Below, in pieces: positions 1 to 8,983 of a DNA stretch of 64,000 nt. Location: NCBI RefSeq assembly GCF_900215485.1, contig NZ_OCMZ01000001.1:1702274-1766273 (forward strand), given 5' to 3'. The number at the start of each line of letters is the position of its first letter. Positions within the stretch are counted from its first letter, which is position 1. Source of the stretch: Nitrosovibrio sp. Nv4 (GTDB lineage Bacteria; Pseudomonadota; Gammaproteobacteria; Burkholderiales; Nitrosomonadaceae). The position numbers and the translations under genes are program-made. The notes below the pieces were generated by a model that was not told the origin of the DNA, searched no databases, and saw only the letters and a program-made list of their open reading frames with translations.

Positions 1-884
<884 letters not shown>

Positions 885-1009
885 GTTTCAATATTACGCA
901 CCCCCTTCCAAAAGGCACCGCGGCGACTGCTGACAGAAGGGGTGAATCAGAAGGGGGTGGGTCCTGAAGTTATATTGAAATTAAAATTATCGAAGCGAAG
1001 CGAGGATTT

Positions 1010-1621
1010 ATGGCAGCCAAGCCTGGCGAAAGAAAAGATCAGATCTTGCAGGTTCTGGCTCGGATGCTGGAAGAGCCCCGTGCCGGAAAAATCACCACAG
1101 CAGCGCTGGCGGCCAAACTTGATGTTTCCGAGGCGGCGCTCTATCGTCACTTCGCGAGTAAGGCCCAGATGTTCGACGGCTTGATCGAGTTCATCGAGAA
1201 AACCCTGTTCAGCCTTATCAATAAGCTGACAGAGGAAGAGAAAAGCGGCATCAGGCAAGTTGAAGGAATCATCGCACTATTGCTCGGCTTCGCGAAGAAG
1301 AATCCGGGCATGACGCGGGTATTGATCGGCGATGCGCTGATAAACGAGAATGACCGGTTGCAAACCCGCATCAATCAACTTCACGACCGGCTGGAAGCGA
1401 CGCTGAAACAGGCGCTGCGCTTCGCTGCCGGAGAGCGGGAAATTGTGGCGGATCTGGACGTATCGGCTCAAGCAAACATGCTGATGTGTTATGTAGCAGG
1501 GCGTTGGCACCAATTTGCTAAAAGCGGCTTCAAGCGCGATCCCATGGAGTTTTGGGAGGATCAATGCAAGATGATACTTTCAAGCGAGATGTTCAGGTTT
1601 GAGATTCCGGCGGGTGGTTGA
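1010..1621 (+). CDS. slmA: Nucleoid occlusion factor SlmA (TetR family)
   Basis: TetR-type DNA-binding protein that blocks FtsZ ring assembly over the nucleoid when bound to SlmA sites. At 203 residues it is close to the E. coli protein (198). The N-terminal helix-turn-helix lies at about residues 28-50 ('TTAALAAKLDVSEAALYRHF'). The C-terminal half holds the family pattern 'LIGDALINENDRLQ' and 'MLMCYVAGRWHQFAKS'. The start at 1010 is preceded by 'cgaggattt', a modest ribosome binding site. It lies downstream of argB on the same strand, separated by about 125 bases. It converges with the moeB-like gene on the other strand. Confidence 0.93.
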   Translation: MAAKPGERKDQILQVLARMLEEPRAGKITTAALAAKLDVSEAALYRHFASKAQMFDGLIEFIEKTLFSLINKLTEEEKSGIRQVEGIIALLLGFAKKNPGMTRVLIGDALINENDRLQTRINQLHDRLEATLKQALRFAAGEREIVADLDVSAQANMLMCYVAGRWHQFAKSGFKRDPMEFWEDQCKMILSSEMFRFEIPAGG

Positions 1622-1658
1622 AATTCTGGTGTAATGGACGGACGTCCGTTATGCCAGA

Positions 1659-2411
1659 TCATTCGCCGGTGCCACAAACTTTGCAGGCGGCGTCTTTATT
1701 CAACTTGATGGAGCGCCATTCCATTGACAAGCCGTTGAGTAACAGCAATCGGCCATCCAGGGTTTGTCCAATATCGAGCAGGATTTTTAGCGTTTCCGCT
1801 GCCTGCACACTACCGATGACACCTGCCAGGGGCGCAAATACGCCCATCACTGCGCACCGCATATCCTCATTGTCACCCCTCGCCGGAAACAGGCAGTGGT
1901 AGCACGGGCTGCGCGCATGGCGCAGATCGAATACCGCGACTTGGCCATCAAAACGTACCACGGCCCCTGATACAAGCGGTTTTTTGCTGATCGTACAGAC
2001 ACGATTGATGGCATGGCGAGTGGGGAAATTATCGCAAGCGTCGACAACGACATCGGCATCCTCGACCAGTTGCAGCAGCCTCTTCTCATCCATACGCTCG
2101 TTCAGCGCAATCACTTTGACTTCCGGATTGATTTCGGAAAGCGTCTGTTTGGCGGAATGGGTCTTGGGAGCTCCGATGCGATCAGTGCTATGAACGATTT
2201 GCCGCTGAAGATTGGTCAGATCAACCGTGTCGCTGTCACAGATCGTCAGTGTTCCGACACCGCTGGCAGCAAGGTATAGCGCGACAGGCGAGCCCAATCC
2301 GCCCGCGCCAACGATAAGCACATGGGATCGGGTTAAGGCTTCTTGCCCCGATATGCCAATCTGCGGCAACAGGATGTGACGGCTGTAGCGCAGCAGCTGG
2401 TCATCATTCAT
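1659..2411 (-). CDS. moeB: MoeB/ThiF/HesA family E1-like adenylyltransferase
   Basis: Adenylates the C-terminal glycine of a ubiquitin-like sulfur carrier (MoaD or ThiS), the activation step before sulfur transfer in molybdopterin or thiamine synthesis. The 250-residue length suits MoeB. Visible motifs are the ATP-binding GAGGLG at residues 35-40, 'DTVDLTNLQRQ' after it, and the 'DACDNFPTRHAINR' segment. Two Cys pairs probably bind structural zinc: CYHC in the middle and CKVC near the C-terminus. It is last in a leftward series envC-ctpA-moeB, but almost 300 bases separate it from ctpA, so it may have its own promoter. MoeB versus ThiF cannot be separated from sequence alone. Confidence 0.85.
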   Translation of the reverse strand: MNDDQLLRYSRHILLPQIGISGQEALTRSHVLIVGAGGLGSPVALYLAASGVGTLTICDSDTVDLTNLQRQIVHSTDRIGAPKTHSAKQTLSEINPEVKVIALNERMDEKRLLQLVEDADVVVDACDNFPTRHAINRVCTISKKPLVSGAVVRFDGQVAVFDLRHARSPCYHCLFPARGDNEDMRCAVMGVFAPLAGVIGSVQAAETLKILLDIGQTLDGRLLLLNGLSMEWRSIKLNKDAACKVCGTGE

Positions 2412-2508
2412 TATGTCTGAGCAAGTTCACGATTTTGACGGCAGGGGGAACGGCGGCTTGTGAGGCAGTATGCGGAATACTCGGGGGTATGGAATGATAT
2501 TGACGGAG

Positions 2509-2551
2509 ATGGAATTCTCATGCCGCGCAATGCGCCGCATGAGAATTCCAT
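2509..2551. repeat. Perfect 15-bp inverted repeat (hairpin)
   Basis: In the 299-base gap between ctpA and moeB, ATGGAATTCTCATGC (2509-2523) is repeated exactly in inverse orientation (2537-2551). The 13-base loop itself contains GCGCA-A-TGCGC. There is no T-run on either side, so it is not a standard intrinsic terminator. Nothing else recognisable lies in the gap; the short open frames there have no family features. Confidence 0.8.
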
Positions 2552-2710
2552 AGTTAAGCTTCTCCGATGGCTTCTAACCCGTCCTGAAATTTTGCCAGAA
2601 ACCGCTCCTCAACAAACTTGCAAACCTGCAAACCTGCTTAGAGAGGTATCACACTCTCCCCTCGCAAAAATCCAGATTGCTTTTCGCGTCAAAATAATCA
2701 CAGATTGAAA

Positions 2711-4174
2711 TCAATTCACGATTTTTGCCGAGTTTGCCGAGTTCTTGGCTGTTGCGCCATCTTTGAAATAGTTCATAGCCTGTGTCAGCAGTAAGTCACC
2801 GCTGGAACCAAATTCCGCCGGTGGCTCCTGTTTCTTGTCTTTGACCTCTCCGTTCTCGGGTTTTTGTATTTTTGCTGCAGGCTTGGGTGCGGCCTTTGCA
2901 GCCTCGGTCTCGGATTTGGCTTCTTCCTTGGCCTCCGGTTTTCCGTTGGATAGATGGCGATCCAGATCAGCTTCGCGCAAACGCTCGGTTTCATCCTTCG
3001 CCGCCTCGTCAAGGATATCGGGGGTAATCCCTTTGGCCTGGATGGATTGTCCGTTGGGCGTATAGTAACGTGCAGTGGTAAGCTTGATAGCCGTGTTGTT
3101 GCCAAGCGGCAGGATGGTTTGGACCGATCCTTTCCCGAAAGTCTGAGTGCCCATGACGACGGAACGCTTGTGATCCTGCAAAGCACCCGCGACAATCTCC
3201 GAAGCAGAGGCCGAGCCGCCATTTACCAGGGTAACCATTGGCACAGTCTTGATTTCCCGCGGCAATTGCTTCAGATAATCGTTTCTTTTATCGCGCAGAT
3301 AGAATTCCGGACTGGCTTTGAGCTTCATCTTGGCATCATCGGTACGACCGTCGGTATACACTACCAGCGAATCGGGCGGCAGAAAGGCGGCAGACACCGC
3401 GACGGCGCCGTTAAGTAATCCACCGGGGTCGTTACGCAGGTCCAGCACCAGCCCTTTCATTGGCACGGAACTCTCCTTGAACAATTTGTCGATGGCCTTG
3501 ATCAGGTTTTCGCCAGTTTGCTCCTGAAATTGCGTGATACGGATATATCCATAGCCTGGTTCGATCAGCTTCGACTTGACGCTCTGGATTTTGATGACCG
3601 CTCGTACAATGGGGAACACCAGCGGCTTGGTCTCACCCTTGCGCAACACGGTAAGGGTAATAGGGGTATCCGGTTTGCCACGCATGCGCTTGATTGCATC
3701 GGTAAGCGAGAGTCCCTTGACCGCAGTATCGTCCAGCTTGATGATAAGGTCACCCGGCTTGATGCCTGCGCGGAAGGCTGGCGTATCTTCTATCGGGGAA
3801 ATGACTTTAACAAACCCATCCTCCATGCTGACCTCAATACCCAAGCCGCCAAACTCGCCCTGTGTGCCGATTTGCAGTTCCTTGAAGGCATCGGTATCCA
3901 GATAGGCTGAATGGGGATCGAGGCCGGTTAACATGCCGTTGATCGCCTCTGTGATCAGTTTCTTGTCTCCCACCGGCTCGACGTAATCGCTTTTGATACG
4001 GCCGAATACCTCGGTAAACGCCCGGAGCTCTTCGACCGGAAGCGGGTGCGCGACTTCCGGAGTTTCCTTATTGGCGACCGCAGAAAAATTGAGACTGAGC
4101 ATCACGCCGACGATCGCCCCGGAAACAACCAAGCCGAATTGTCGCATCTTGTCACCCATTAAACGTTTCTCCAT
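2711..4174 (-). CDS. ctpA: S41 family carboxyl-terminal processing protease
   Basis: Periplasmic serine protease of the Prc/CtpA type, which trims C-terminal ends of exported proteins. Order of parts: N-terminal signal or membrane anchor (about residues 11-34), S41 N-terminal helices with 'GLDPHSAYLD', a PDZ domain from about 105 to 190, and the protease core. The Ser-Lys dyad is visible: Ser in GGSASASE (about 321-325) and Lys348 in TFGKGS. After the core comes a Lys/Glu/Ala/Pro-rich linker (about 400-460) and a short C-terminal tail. Several Met codons lie close together at the start (1, 6 and 10), and I kept the first. It lies 23 bases downstream of envC, and this pairing is common in proteobacteria, where such proteases act with cell wall hydrolase regulators. 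Confidence 0.93.
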   Translation of the reverse strand: MEKRLMGDKMRQFGLVVSGAIVGVMLSLNFSAVANKETPEVAHPLPVEELRAFTEVFGRIKSDYVEPVGDKKLITEAINGMLTGLDPHSAYLDTDAFKELQIGTQGEFGGLGIEVSMEDGFVKVISPIEDTPAFRAGIKPGDLIIKLDDTAVKGLSLTDAIKRMRGKPDTPITLTVLRKGETKPLVFPIVRAVIKIQSVKSKLIEPGYGYIRITQFQEQTGENLIKAIDKLFKESSVPMKGLVLDLRNDPGGLLNGAVAVSAAFLPPDSLVVYTDGRTDDAKMKLKASPEFYLRDKRNDYLKQLPREIKTVPMVTLVNGGSASASEIVAGALQDHKRSVVMGTQTFGKGSVQTILPLGNNTAIKLTTARYYTPNGQSIQAKGITPDILDEAAKDETERLREADLDRHLSNGKPEAKEEAKSETEAAKAAPKPAAKIQKPENGEVKDKKQEPPAEFGSSGDLLLTQAMNYFKDGATAKNSANSAKIVN

Positions 4175-4197
4175 TGATTGTCAAAGTGTTGCATTGC

Positions 4198-5400
4198 TCA
4201 TTTTATTCTGACCCAGTTCAAAGGGTCAAACGGTTTACCCTGATGACGCAATTCAAAGTATAAGCCGGAATCCGGATTGCCACCGCTGTTTCCGACCGTC
4301 GCAATGGTATCGCCGCTGCGAACAGAATCTCCTACCTGCTTATAGATGGTTTCGTTATTGCCGTATAGACTCATGTAACTACCACCATGATCCACAATCA
4401 TCAGATTACCAAAACCTCTCAGCCAATCGGCAAAAACTACGCGACCCCCTGCAATGGCCTTGACGTTCTCACCGGTAGTCGAACGGATGAACAGCCCTTT
4501 CCAGGTAATTCCGCCATCAGCACGTGGACTGCCAAAGCGGTTCACAAGTTCCCCGCGTACGGGCAAACTCAAGCGGCCTTTCAATGATGAGAATAAACTT
4601 CCTTGTGTCGATGCATCCGGTAATCTGTCATTGCTAAGGGGAGCAGGGCCAGGGCGGGGGGAACGTTTTTTGCGTGCCAGCATTTTGGCGATTTTGTCCA
4701 CCAGCCGGGCGAGACGATCTTCGTCGCGCTTGAGTTTGCTGATTTCCCGCCGCTGCTGATCCACCTGCGACGAAATTCGCAGGAGCAGTTTTGCGTGCCC
4801 GGTTTTTTGTTGTTCAAGGTGTTTCTTGTGCCCTGCCTGCTTAGCCTGAATCGCCGCGATTTCAGCTGTTTTTTCACGACTCTGGCTGGCAAGCTCATCA
4901 AGCCGTTGAAGATTTATGCGGAGAGCATCTATATCTTCCATGCGGGCGCGAGACAGATAACCGTAGTAATGCAGATTACGCGCGATTTCATCGGGGTCTT
5001 GCTGATTAAGCAAGAGGCCCAGGTACTCCTTCTGTCCGCCCCCATCGACATAGCGACGGTAAAGTAATTTGCTTAATCGCGATTGTTGCGCCTCAATGTC
5101 TTTGGCGACCTGCCCGGATTGTGCCTTTAATTGACCGAGCTTGTCATTGGCCTCATCCTGCTCTTGCTTGAGTGCCGCCAATTTTCGATTGGCGGCACTG
5201 ATGGCCTGTTCCGATTCGCGAAGTGCGTCCGCCGCTTCCGATTTCGATTCTTCCGTATCTGCCAGTTCTTTCTGTAAGGTTTTGATTCGATCGCGTAATT
5301 GTCTCAGTTCTTCCTTATCAACCTTGGGGGCGTCCTTGGGCGCGGCATAAAGCGTGTGCGACAGGATCAATGCGCAGGCAAGCATCAACTTGCGAATCAT
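4198..5400 (-). CDS. envC: EnvC-like murein hydrolase activator (degenerate LytM)
   Basis: Periplasmic coiled-coil protein that activates septal N-acetylmuramyl-L-alanine amidases during daughter cell separation. I start at 5400, which gives 'MIRKLMLACALILSHTLYA', a proper signal peptide; the upstream in-frame Met at 5457 would bury it. Residues of about 25-240 are strongly coiled coil (K/E/Q/L rich). The C-terminal LytM/M23 domain has 'GGRVVFADWLRGFGNLMIVDHG' split over the usual strands. The zinc ligands of active M23 peptidases are missing: the usual HxxxD region reads 'ITWKGLFI' and the HxH motif reads 'YFELRH'. This loss is what defines EnvC-type activators as non-enzymatic. Confidence 0.9.
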   Translation of the reverse strand: MIRKLMLACALILSHTLYAAPKDAPKVDKEELRQLRDRIKTLQKELADTEESKSEAADALRESEQAISAANRKLAALKQEQDEANDKLGQLKAQSGQVAKDIEAQQSRLSKLLYRRYVDGGGQKEYLGLLLNQQDPDEIARNLHYYGYLSRARMEDIDALRINLQRLDELASQSREKTAEIAAIQAKQAGHKKHLEQQKTGHAKLLLRISSQVDQQRREISKLKRDEDRLARLVDKIAKMLARKKRSPRPGPAPLSNDRLPDASTQGSLFSSLKGRLSLPVRGELVNRFGSPRADGGITWKGLFIRSTTGENVKAIAGGRVVFADWLRGFGNLMIVDHGGSYMSLYGNNETIYKQVGDSVRSGDTIATVGNSGGNPDSGLYFELRHQGKPFDPLNWVRIK

Positions 5401-5587
5401 ATTCAGCCAAAGATTAATACCGGTCAGGAATGAGATTTTCAAACGTATCTTTACCAAAAGAAATCATACACGCCGAAGCGATATAGATTCACCTTGGGAA
5501 AACTGACGAACTACAATGAAGGCTATCGTACGTAACGTGTGTATCAATAGCAATGGACGAGTGTAAAGCAATGGATGAGCGAAAAAC

Positions 5588-6346
5588 TCATGGCTGAGGT
5601 AATATTTTTCCTTGATTTGCGACAACCCGCATCGCTTGTTCAATCTTTGCCTGGTCACCGAGATAATAGCTTCGGAAAGGTTTCAGGCTGTCGTTGTCAA
5701 GCTCATACACAAGCGGAACACCGGTAGGGATATTGAGCTCCATGACATCCTGCTCTGAAAGATTGTCCAGATACATCACAAGGGCCCGTAGCGAATTGCC
5801 ATGAGCGGTAATGAGCACACGTTGCCCGGATTTGACCTGGGGCGCGATGATTTCGTTCCAATAGGGCAGGAACCTTGCCACGGTATCCTCGAGGCATTCG
5901 GTCAATGGGATATCGTGACTTGACAGATTCCCATAGCGGGGATCGAATCCCGGATAGCGGTCATCCTCCGGCGTTAGCGCGGGCGGACGGGTGTCATAGC
6001 TGCGCCGCCAGATAAGGACCTGCTCTTCACCATACTTGAGTGCTGTCTCAAGCTTGTTCAAGCCTTGCAGTGCGCCATAGTGCCGTTCATTCAACCGCCA
6101 TGTCAAATTAACCGGGATCCACATCAGATCCATTTCATCCTGCACGATCCACAAGGTACGAATAGCCCGCTTCAATACCGAAGTGTAGGCAATATCAAAC
6201 GTAAACCCGTTTTCGCGCAATAGGCGTCCGGAATTTTTGGCTTCATCCAGGCCTTTCGGAGTTAAATCCACGTCTGTCCAGCCGGTGAAACGGTTTTCCT
6301 TATTCCATGTGCTTTCTCCGTGCCGCAGGAGAACGAGTTTTATCAT
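5588..6346 (-). CDS. gpmA: 2,3-bisphosphoglycerate-dependent phosphoglycerate mutase
   Basis: Interconverts 3- and 2-phosphoglycerate in glycolysis and gluconeogenesis. The N-terminal '[18 protein letters not shown]' holds the phospho-histidine (His9), and the second catalytic His is in '[11 protein letters not shown]'. The segment '[15 protein letters not shown]' is diagnostic of the cofactor-dependent enzyme. At 252 residues it is full length. It reads leftwards and is separated from envC by about 190 bases. Upstream is a 333-base gap shared with the divergent rhodanese gene; the gap holds promoters presumably, but I see no clear regulatory site in it. Confidence 0.96.
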   Translation of the reverse strand: MIKLVLLRHGESTWNKENRFTGWTDVDLTPKGLDEAKNSGRLLRENGFTFDIAYTSVLKRAIRTLWIVQDEMDLMWIPVNLTWRLNERHYGALQGLNKLETALKYGEEQVLIWRRSYDTRPPALTPEDDRYPGFDPRYGNLSSHDIPLTECLEDTVARFLPYWNEIIAPQVKSGQRVLITAHGNSLRALVMYLDNLSEQDVMELNIPTGVPLVYELDNDSLKPFRSYYLGDQAKIEQAMRVVANQGKILPQP

Positions 6347-6679
6347 GTTTTTCTTTTATAAAAAGGATGAGATTTTTCGCGAAGCAATTTGAAATATCGT
6401 GTATTTTAAAGTATTTTGGATGCGGATGCAGCACGGAAAAGTGGAGAAGGGCTGGGCGGGGGCGGCAGTGAAAGTTTCCCCCAAACTCCTATATGCAGTA
6501 ATAGATTGTTTTAACGTGTTTAATGTCGCTCGCAAATCCGGTCATCGGATGAGTCCCGCCGTCGGACGGTTGACGAAGGGCTCACGAAGGTTATATTCCC
6601 GTCTTCGCCCGGAACGAGAATTCCGCAACGTTCCCGTCTCTGATAAAATCCCCGGTTAAGTATATAAAGGAGCGTGTAC

Positions 6680-7099
6680 GTGTCATTCCTGCAGAGTAAT
6701 ATTGCCCTGATCATAGCTGCCCTGGCGAGCGGCGGCATGCTGTTATGGCCGTTGTTGCGCCGCTCCGGTAAGGAGGTGGATACAATGGTCGCGGTTCAAC
6801 TCATCAATTACAAGGACGCGCTGGTATTGGACGTTCGCGAAGCCAGTGAATATGAAGCGGGCCACATCCCCAACTCAAGACATATCCCCGGAGACAAACT
6901 CGAACAGCGCCTTCAGGAACTTGAGAAGTTCAAGGATAAGCCCATTATATTGATACATCGAAGCGGCGTGAGCTCTACCGGCAAAGCCGGCGCGCTCCTG
7001 CGCAGTAATGGGTTTGCCCATGTGCGCACCCTGGCGGGTGGTATCGATGTATGGCGACAGGCGAATTTACCGATAGTGAAAAACAAAAGAGGGGGTTAA
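6680..7099 (+). CDS. Rhodanese-like protein, membrane anchored, catalytic Cys replaced
   Basis: One N-terminal transmembrane helix (about residues 5-25) followed by a single rhodanese domain with 'VLDVREASEYEAGHIPNSRH' and 'LAGGIDVWRQANLP'. This resembles the YibN group found beside grxC and secB in many beta- and gammaproteobacteria. The active-site loop normally begins with Cys (CRSG/CxxG); here it reads 'ILIHRSGVSS', codon CAT, so sulfurtransferase activity by the usual persulfide route is unlikely. Two GTG codons are possible starts (6674, 6680). AAGGAG at 6667-6672 is 7 bases from 6680 but only 1 from 6674, so 6680 is preferred. grxC starts immediately after the stop codon. Confidence 0.85.
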   Translation: MSFLQSNIALIIAALASGGMLLWPLLRRSGKEVDTMVAVQLINYKDALVLDVREASEYEAGHIPNSRHIPGDKLEQRLQELEKFKDKPIILIHRSGVSSTGKAGALLRSNGFAHVRTLAGGIDVWRQANLPIVKNKRGG

Positions 7100-7357
7100 A
7101 TGACTAGGGTAGTCATGTATTCCACCGCTTTTTGTCCATATTGCATAATGGCGGAGCGAATGTTGCGTGCCAGGGGAGTGAAGGAAATAGAAAAAATTCG
7201 TGTTGACCTGGAACCTGCGCGACGTGACGAGATGATAAAAAAAACCGGGCGCCGTACGGTGCCCCAAATCTACATAGGCGAGACCCATGTAGGGGGTTAT
7301 GACGATCTGGCAAAGCTCGATCGCAGCAATGGATTGGTAAAGCTCCTGACCACTTGA
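7100..7357 (+). CDS. grxC: Glutaredoxin 3
   Basis: Small dithiol glutaredoxin of 85 residues with the CPYC active site at residues 12-15, the cis-proline segment 'RRTVPQIYIG' and the glutathione-binding 'HVGGYDDLAKLD'. It reduces protein disulfides and glutathione mixed disulfides in the cytosol. The ATG directly follows the TAA of the rhodanese gene, so the two are co-transcribed and probably translationally coupled. The 250 bases between it and secB contain no gene I can support. Confidence 0.95.
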   Translation: MTRVVMYSTAFCPYCIMAERMLRARGVKEIEKIRVDLEPARRDEMIKKTGRRTVPQIYIGETHVGGYDDLAKLDRSNGLVKLLTT

Positions 7358-7609
7358 TGGCACCGCTTGCGAAGAAGCAGGATACGCTGGTTGGCAGCAT
7401 CAGTGCGGCGAATACAATACTCGCCCATGTTACTTTCCAGGTGCTCTCCGAAACGCCGTTAAATTTATGCCGTTCATGCCTTGTACGACCTGAATACAAT
7501 GTGCAGCCTGCATAGCGTGCCGGCTGTTTCGGTTTCGGGATAGTTTTTACCTCTGCGATGCAGATACTTTACGCTGTATTTTTGATTACTCCTTTTCCGG
7601 ATTACCCTT

Positions 7610-8113
7610 ATGGAACCCAATACAAATACAAATAATCAGCAGCAGCAGCCGGTTTTCACCATTGAAAAACTCTATGTCAAAGACCTTTCCCTGGAGATAC
7701 CCAATGCGCCTGGAATTTTTCTTGAGCGCGAGACACCAGAGGTAAATATACAATTGCATACCAAAGGTGAACGTATCGACGAAGGCATGTATGAAGTATT
7801 GCTGACAATAACCGTCACCGCGAAGGTCAAGGAGAAAACAATGTTTCTGGTGGAAGTAAAGCAGGCGGGTATTTTTCAGATTCGCCATGTGCCGGAAGCT
7901 GACATGGACCCCGTGTTGGGCATTGCGTGCCCCAATATACTTTTTCCATACTTGCGTGAAGCCGTTTCTGATACTGTGACCCGTGCCGGATTTCATGCTG
8001 TCATTTTAAACCCGGTGAATTTCGAAGCGCTTTACTATCAGGGAAAACAGCAGGCTGAGCAGAAGGCTGCAACACCGGAAAAGGCGGAAGAAACACAAAA
8101 AGTGACGCATTAA
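7610..8113 (+). CDS. secB: Protein-export chaperone SecB
   Basis: Tetrameric cytosolic chaperone that keeps preproteins unfolded and hands them to SecA. The 167-residue sequence has the family hallmarks 'PVFTIEKLYVKDLSLE', 'VEVKQAGIFQI' and 'CPNILFPYLREAVSD', followed by 'GFHAVILNPVNFEALY'. The C-terminal tail is charged and low complexity. Its stop codon TAA (8111-8113) lies inside the 5-bp target duplication of the inverted-repeat element that follows, so the coding sequence was left intact by the insertion. Confidence 0.97.
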   Translation: MEPNTNTNNQQQQPVFTIEKLYVKDLSLEIPNAPGIFLERETPEVNIQLHTKGERIDEGMYEVLLTITVTAKVKEKTMFLVEVKQAGIFQIRHVPEADMDPVLGIACPNILFPYLREAVSDTVTRAGFHAVILNPVNFEALYYQGKQQAEQKAATPEKAEETQKVTH

Positions 8114-8114
8114 A

Positions 8115-8491
8115 CCTAAATCCGGCAGTTGACCGCTCATTTTTCAGTTTAGGGTTATGATCCACAAAAGCTTTTTGTATCACTTGATCTTCATCTTTTG
8201 GACGTGTCCGCTACGGGGCGGATTGCACGGTTTTTGCGGCACATGGCTGCGTTGCAACTCCTTGGAATGGGGCGCCTCGAAGCGTCGCACGAGGGGCCCC
8301 GCAAAGCGGGGATCGGGCAGCGCAGGGGATGCCGCGACCGCGTTTCATGGCGTCCGCATTCCGCTACGGAGTCGCACCTTCCTGCGGAAGGCACTGCTCC
8401 GCCCTGCGCGGTCGCACCATTCCGCGTCATTGCGCCTTGCCCCGCACCCCAAAAATCGCACACTCCACCCCGTCCAACTACCGGATTTAGG
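8115..8491. mobile_element. MITE-like element, 377 bp, with inverted repeats and TTAAA target duplication
   Basis: The segment starts CCTAAATCCGGCAGTTG (8115-8131) and ends CAACTACCGGATTTAGG (8475-8491), which are 16/17 inverse matches. It is flanked on both sides by TTAAA (8110-8114 and 8492-8496), a 5-bp target duplication. No open frame inside resembles a transposase, so it would be a non-autonomous element. The interior is GC rich and full of short stems. Removing it plus one TTAAA copy places the ATG of the SH3 gene three bases after the secB stop. Confidence 0.85.
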
Positions 8492-8497
8492 TTAAAC

Positions 8498-8983
8498 ATG
8501 AAGTTTGTGTGTGCCGCATTGCTGAAACGATTGCCGCAGAGCCTGGGCCGCGCAGTGCCGGGAATGGTGGCGTTGATGTTTTCGGCGCATGCCGTCGCGG
8601 CGTTCGATTTTTTTTCGATAAACGATAACGCTGCAATCATGTATGACGCGCCGTCTCTCAAGGCGGTCAAATTGTACGTCGCGAGCCGCAACCTGCCAGT
8701 AGAGGCGGTTGTAAAAGTCGAAGGCTGGGTCAAGATTCGCGATAGTGAAGGCACTCTTGCCTGGGTGGAAGAAAAAGTCTTGAGCGAACAGCGCTATGTT
8801 ATTGTTAACGTACCGCTGGCAGAGGCTTATCACACTGCGAATGTAAATTCCGCGCTTGTATTCAAGGCGCAGCAAAACGTCATCATGGAATTGCTTGAGC
8901 CCGCGGTAAATGGCTGGGTCAGGGTACGTCACCCCGACGGGCAGCAGGGCTACATCAGGACCAATCAGGTCTGGGGTTCGTGA
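8498..8983 (+). CDS. Exported bacterial SH3-domain protein
   Basis: 161-residue protein with a signal peptide (hydrophobic to about residue 32, ending 'SAHAVAA') and two SH3-like repeats. The first is around 'NDNAAIMYDAPSLKAVKL..GWVKIRDSEGTLAWVEEK' and the second around 'LLEPAVNGWVRVRHPDGQQGYI'. Such proteins sit in the periplasm and may bind peptidoglycan; the exact role is unknown. I start at 8498 because longer upstream readings run back through the inserted element. Its stop overlaps the gpsA start (GTGA at 8980-8983). Confidence 0.8.
   Translation: MKFVCAALLKRLPQSLGRAVPGMVALMFSAHAVAAFDFFSINDNAAIMYDAPSLKAVKLYVASRNLPVEAVVKVEGWVKIRDSEGTLAWVEEKVLSEQRYVIVNVPLAEAYHTANVNSALVFKAQQNVIMELLEPAVNGWVRVRHPDGQQGYIRTNQVWGS

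Noticed and set aside
899..959. Terminator after argB
   Set aside because: Inverted CACCCCCTTC/GAAGGGGGTG arms are 41 bases apart with no T-run; insufficient for an intrinsic terminator.
6399..6659. 86-codon frame between gpmA and the rhodanese gene
   Set aside because: No recognisable motif, weak start, and it covers the expected promoter region of both divergent genes.
8157..8495. Open frames within the 377-bp inverted-repeat element
   Set aside because: Arg/Ser/His-rich, GC-driven translations with no transposase motifs; frames on both strands are equally long, as expected for a GC-rich non-coding element.
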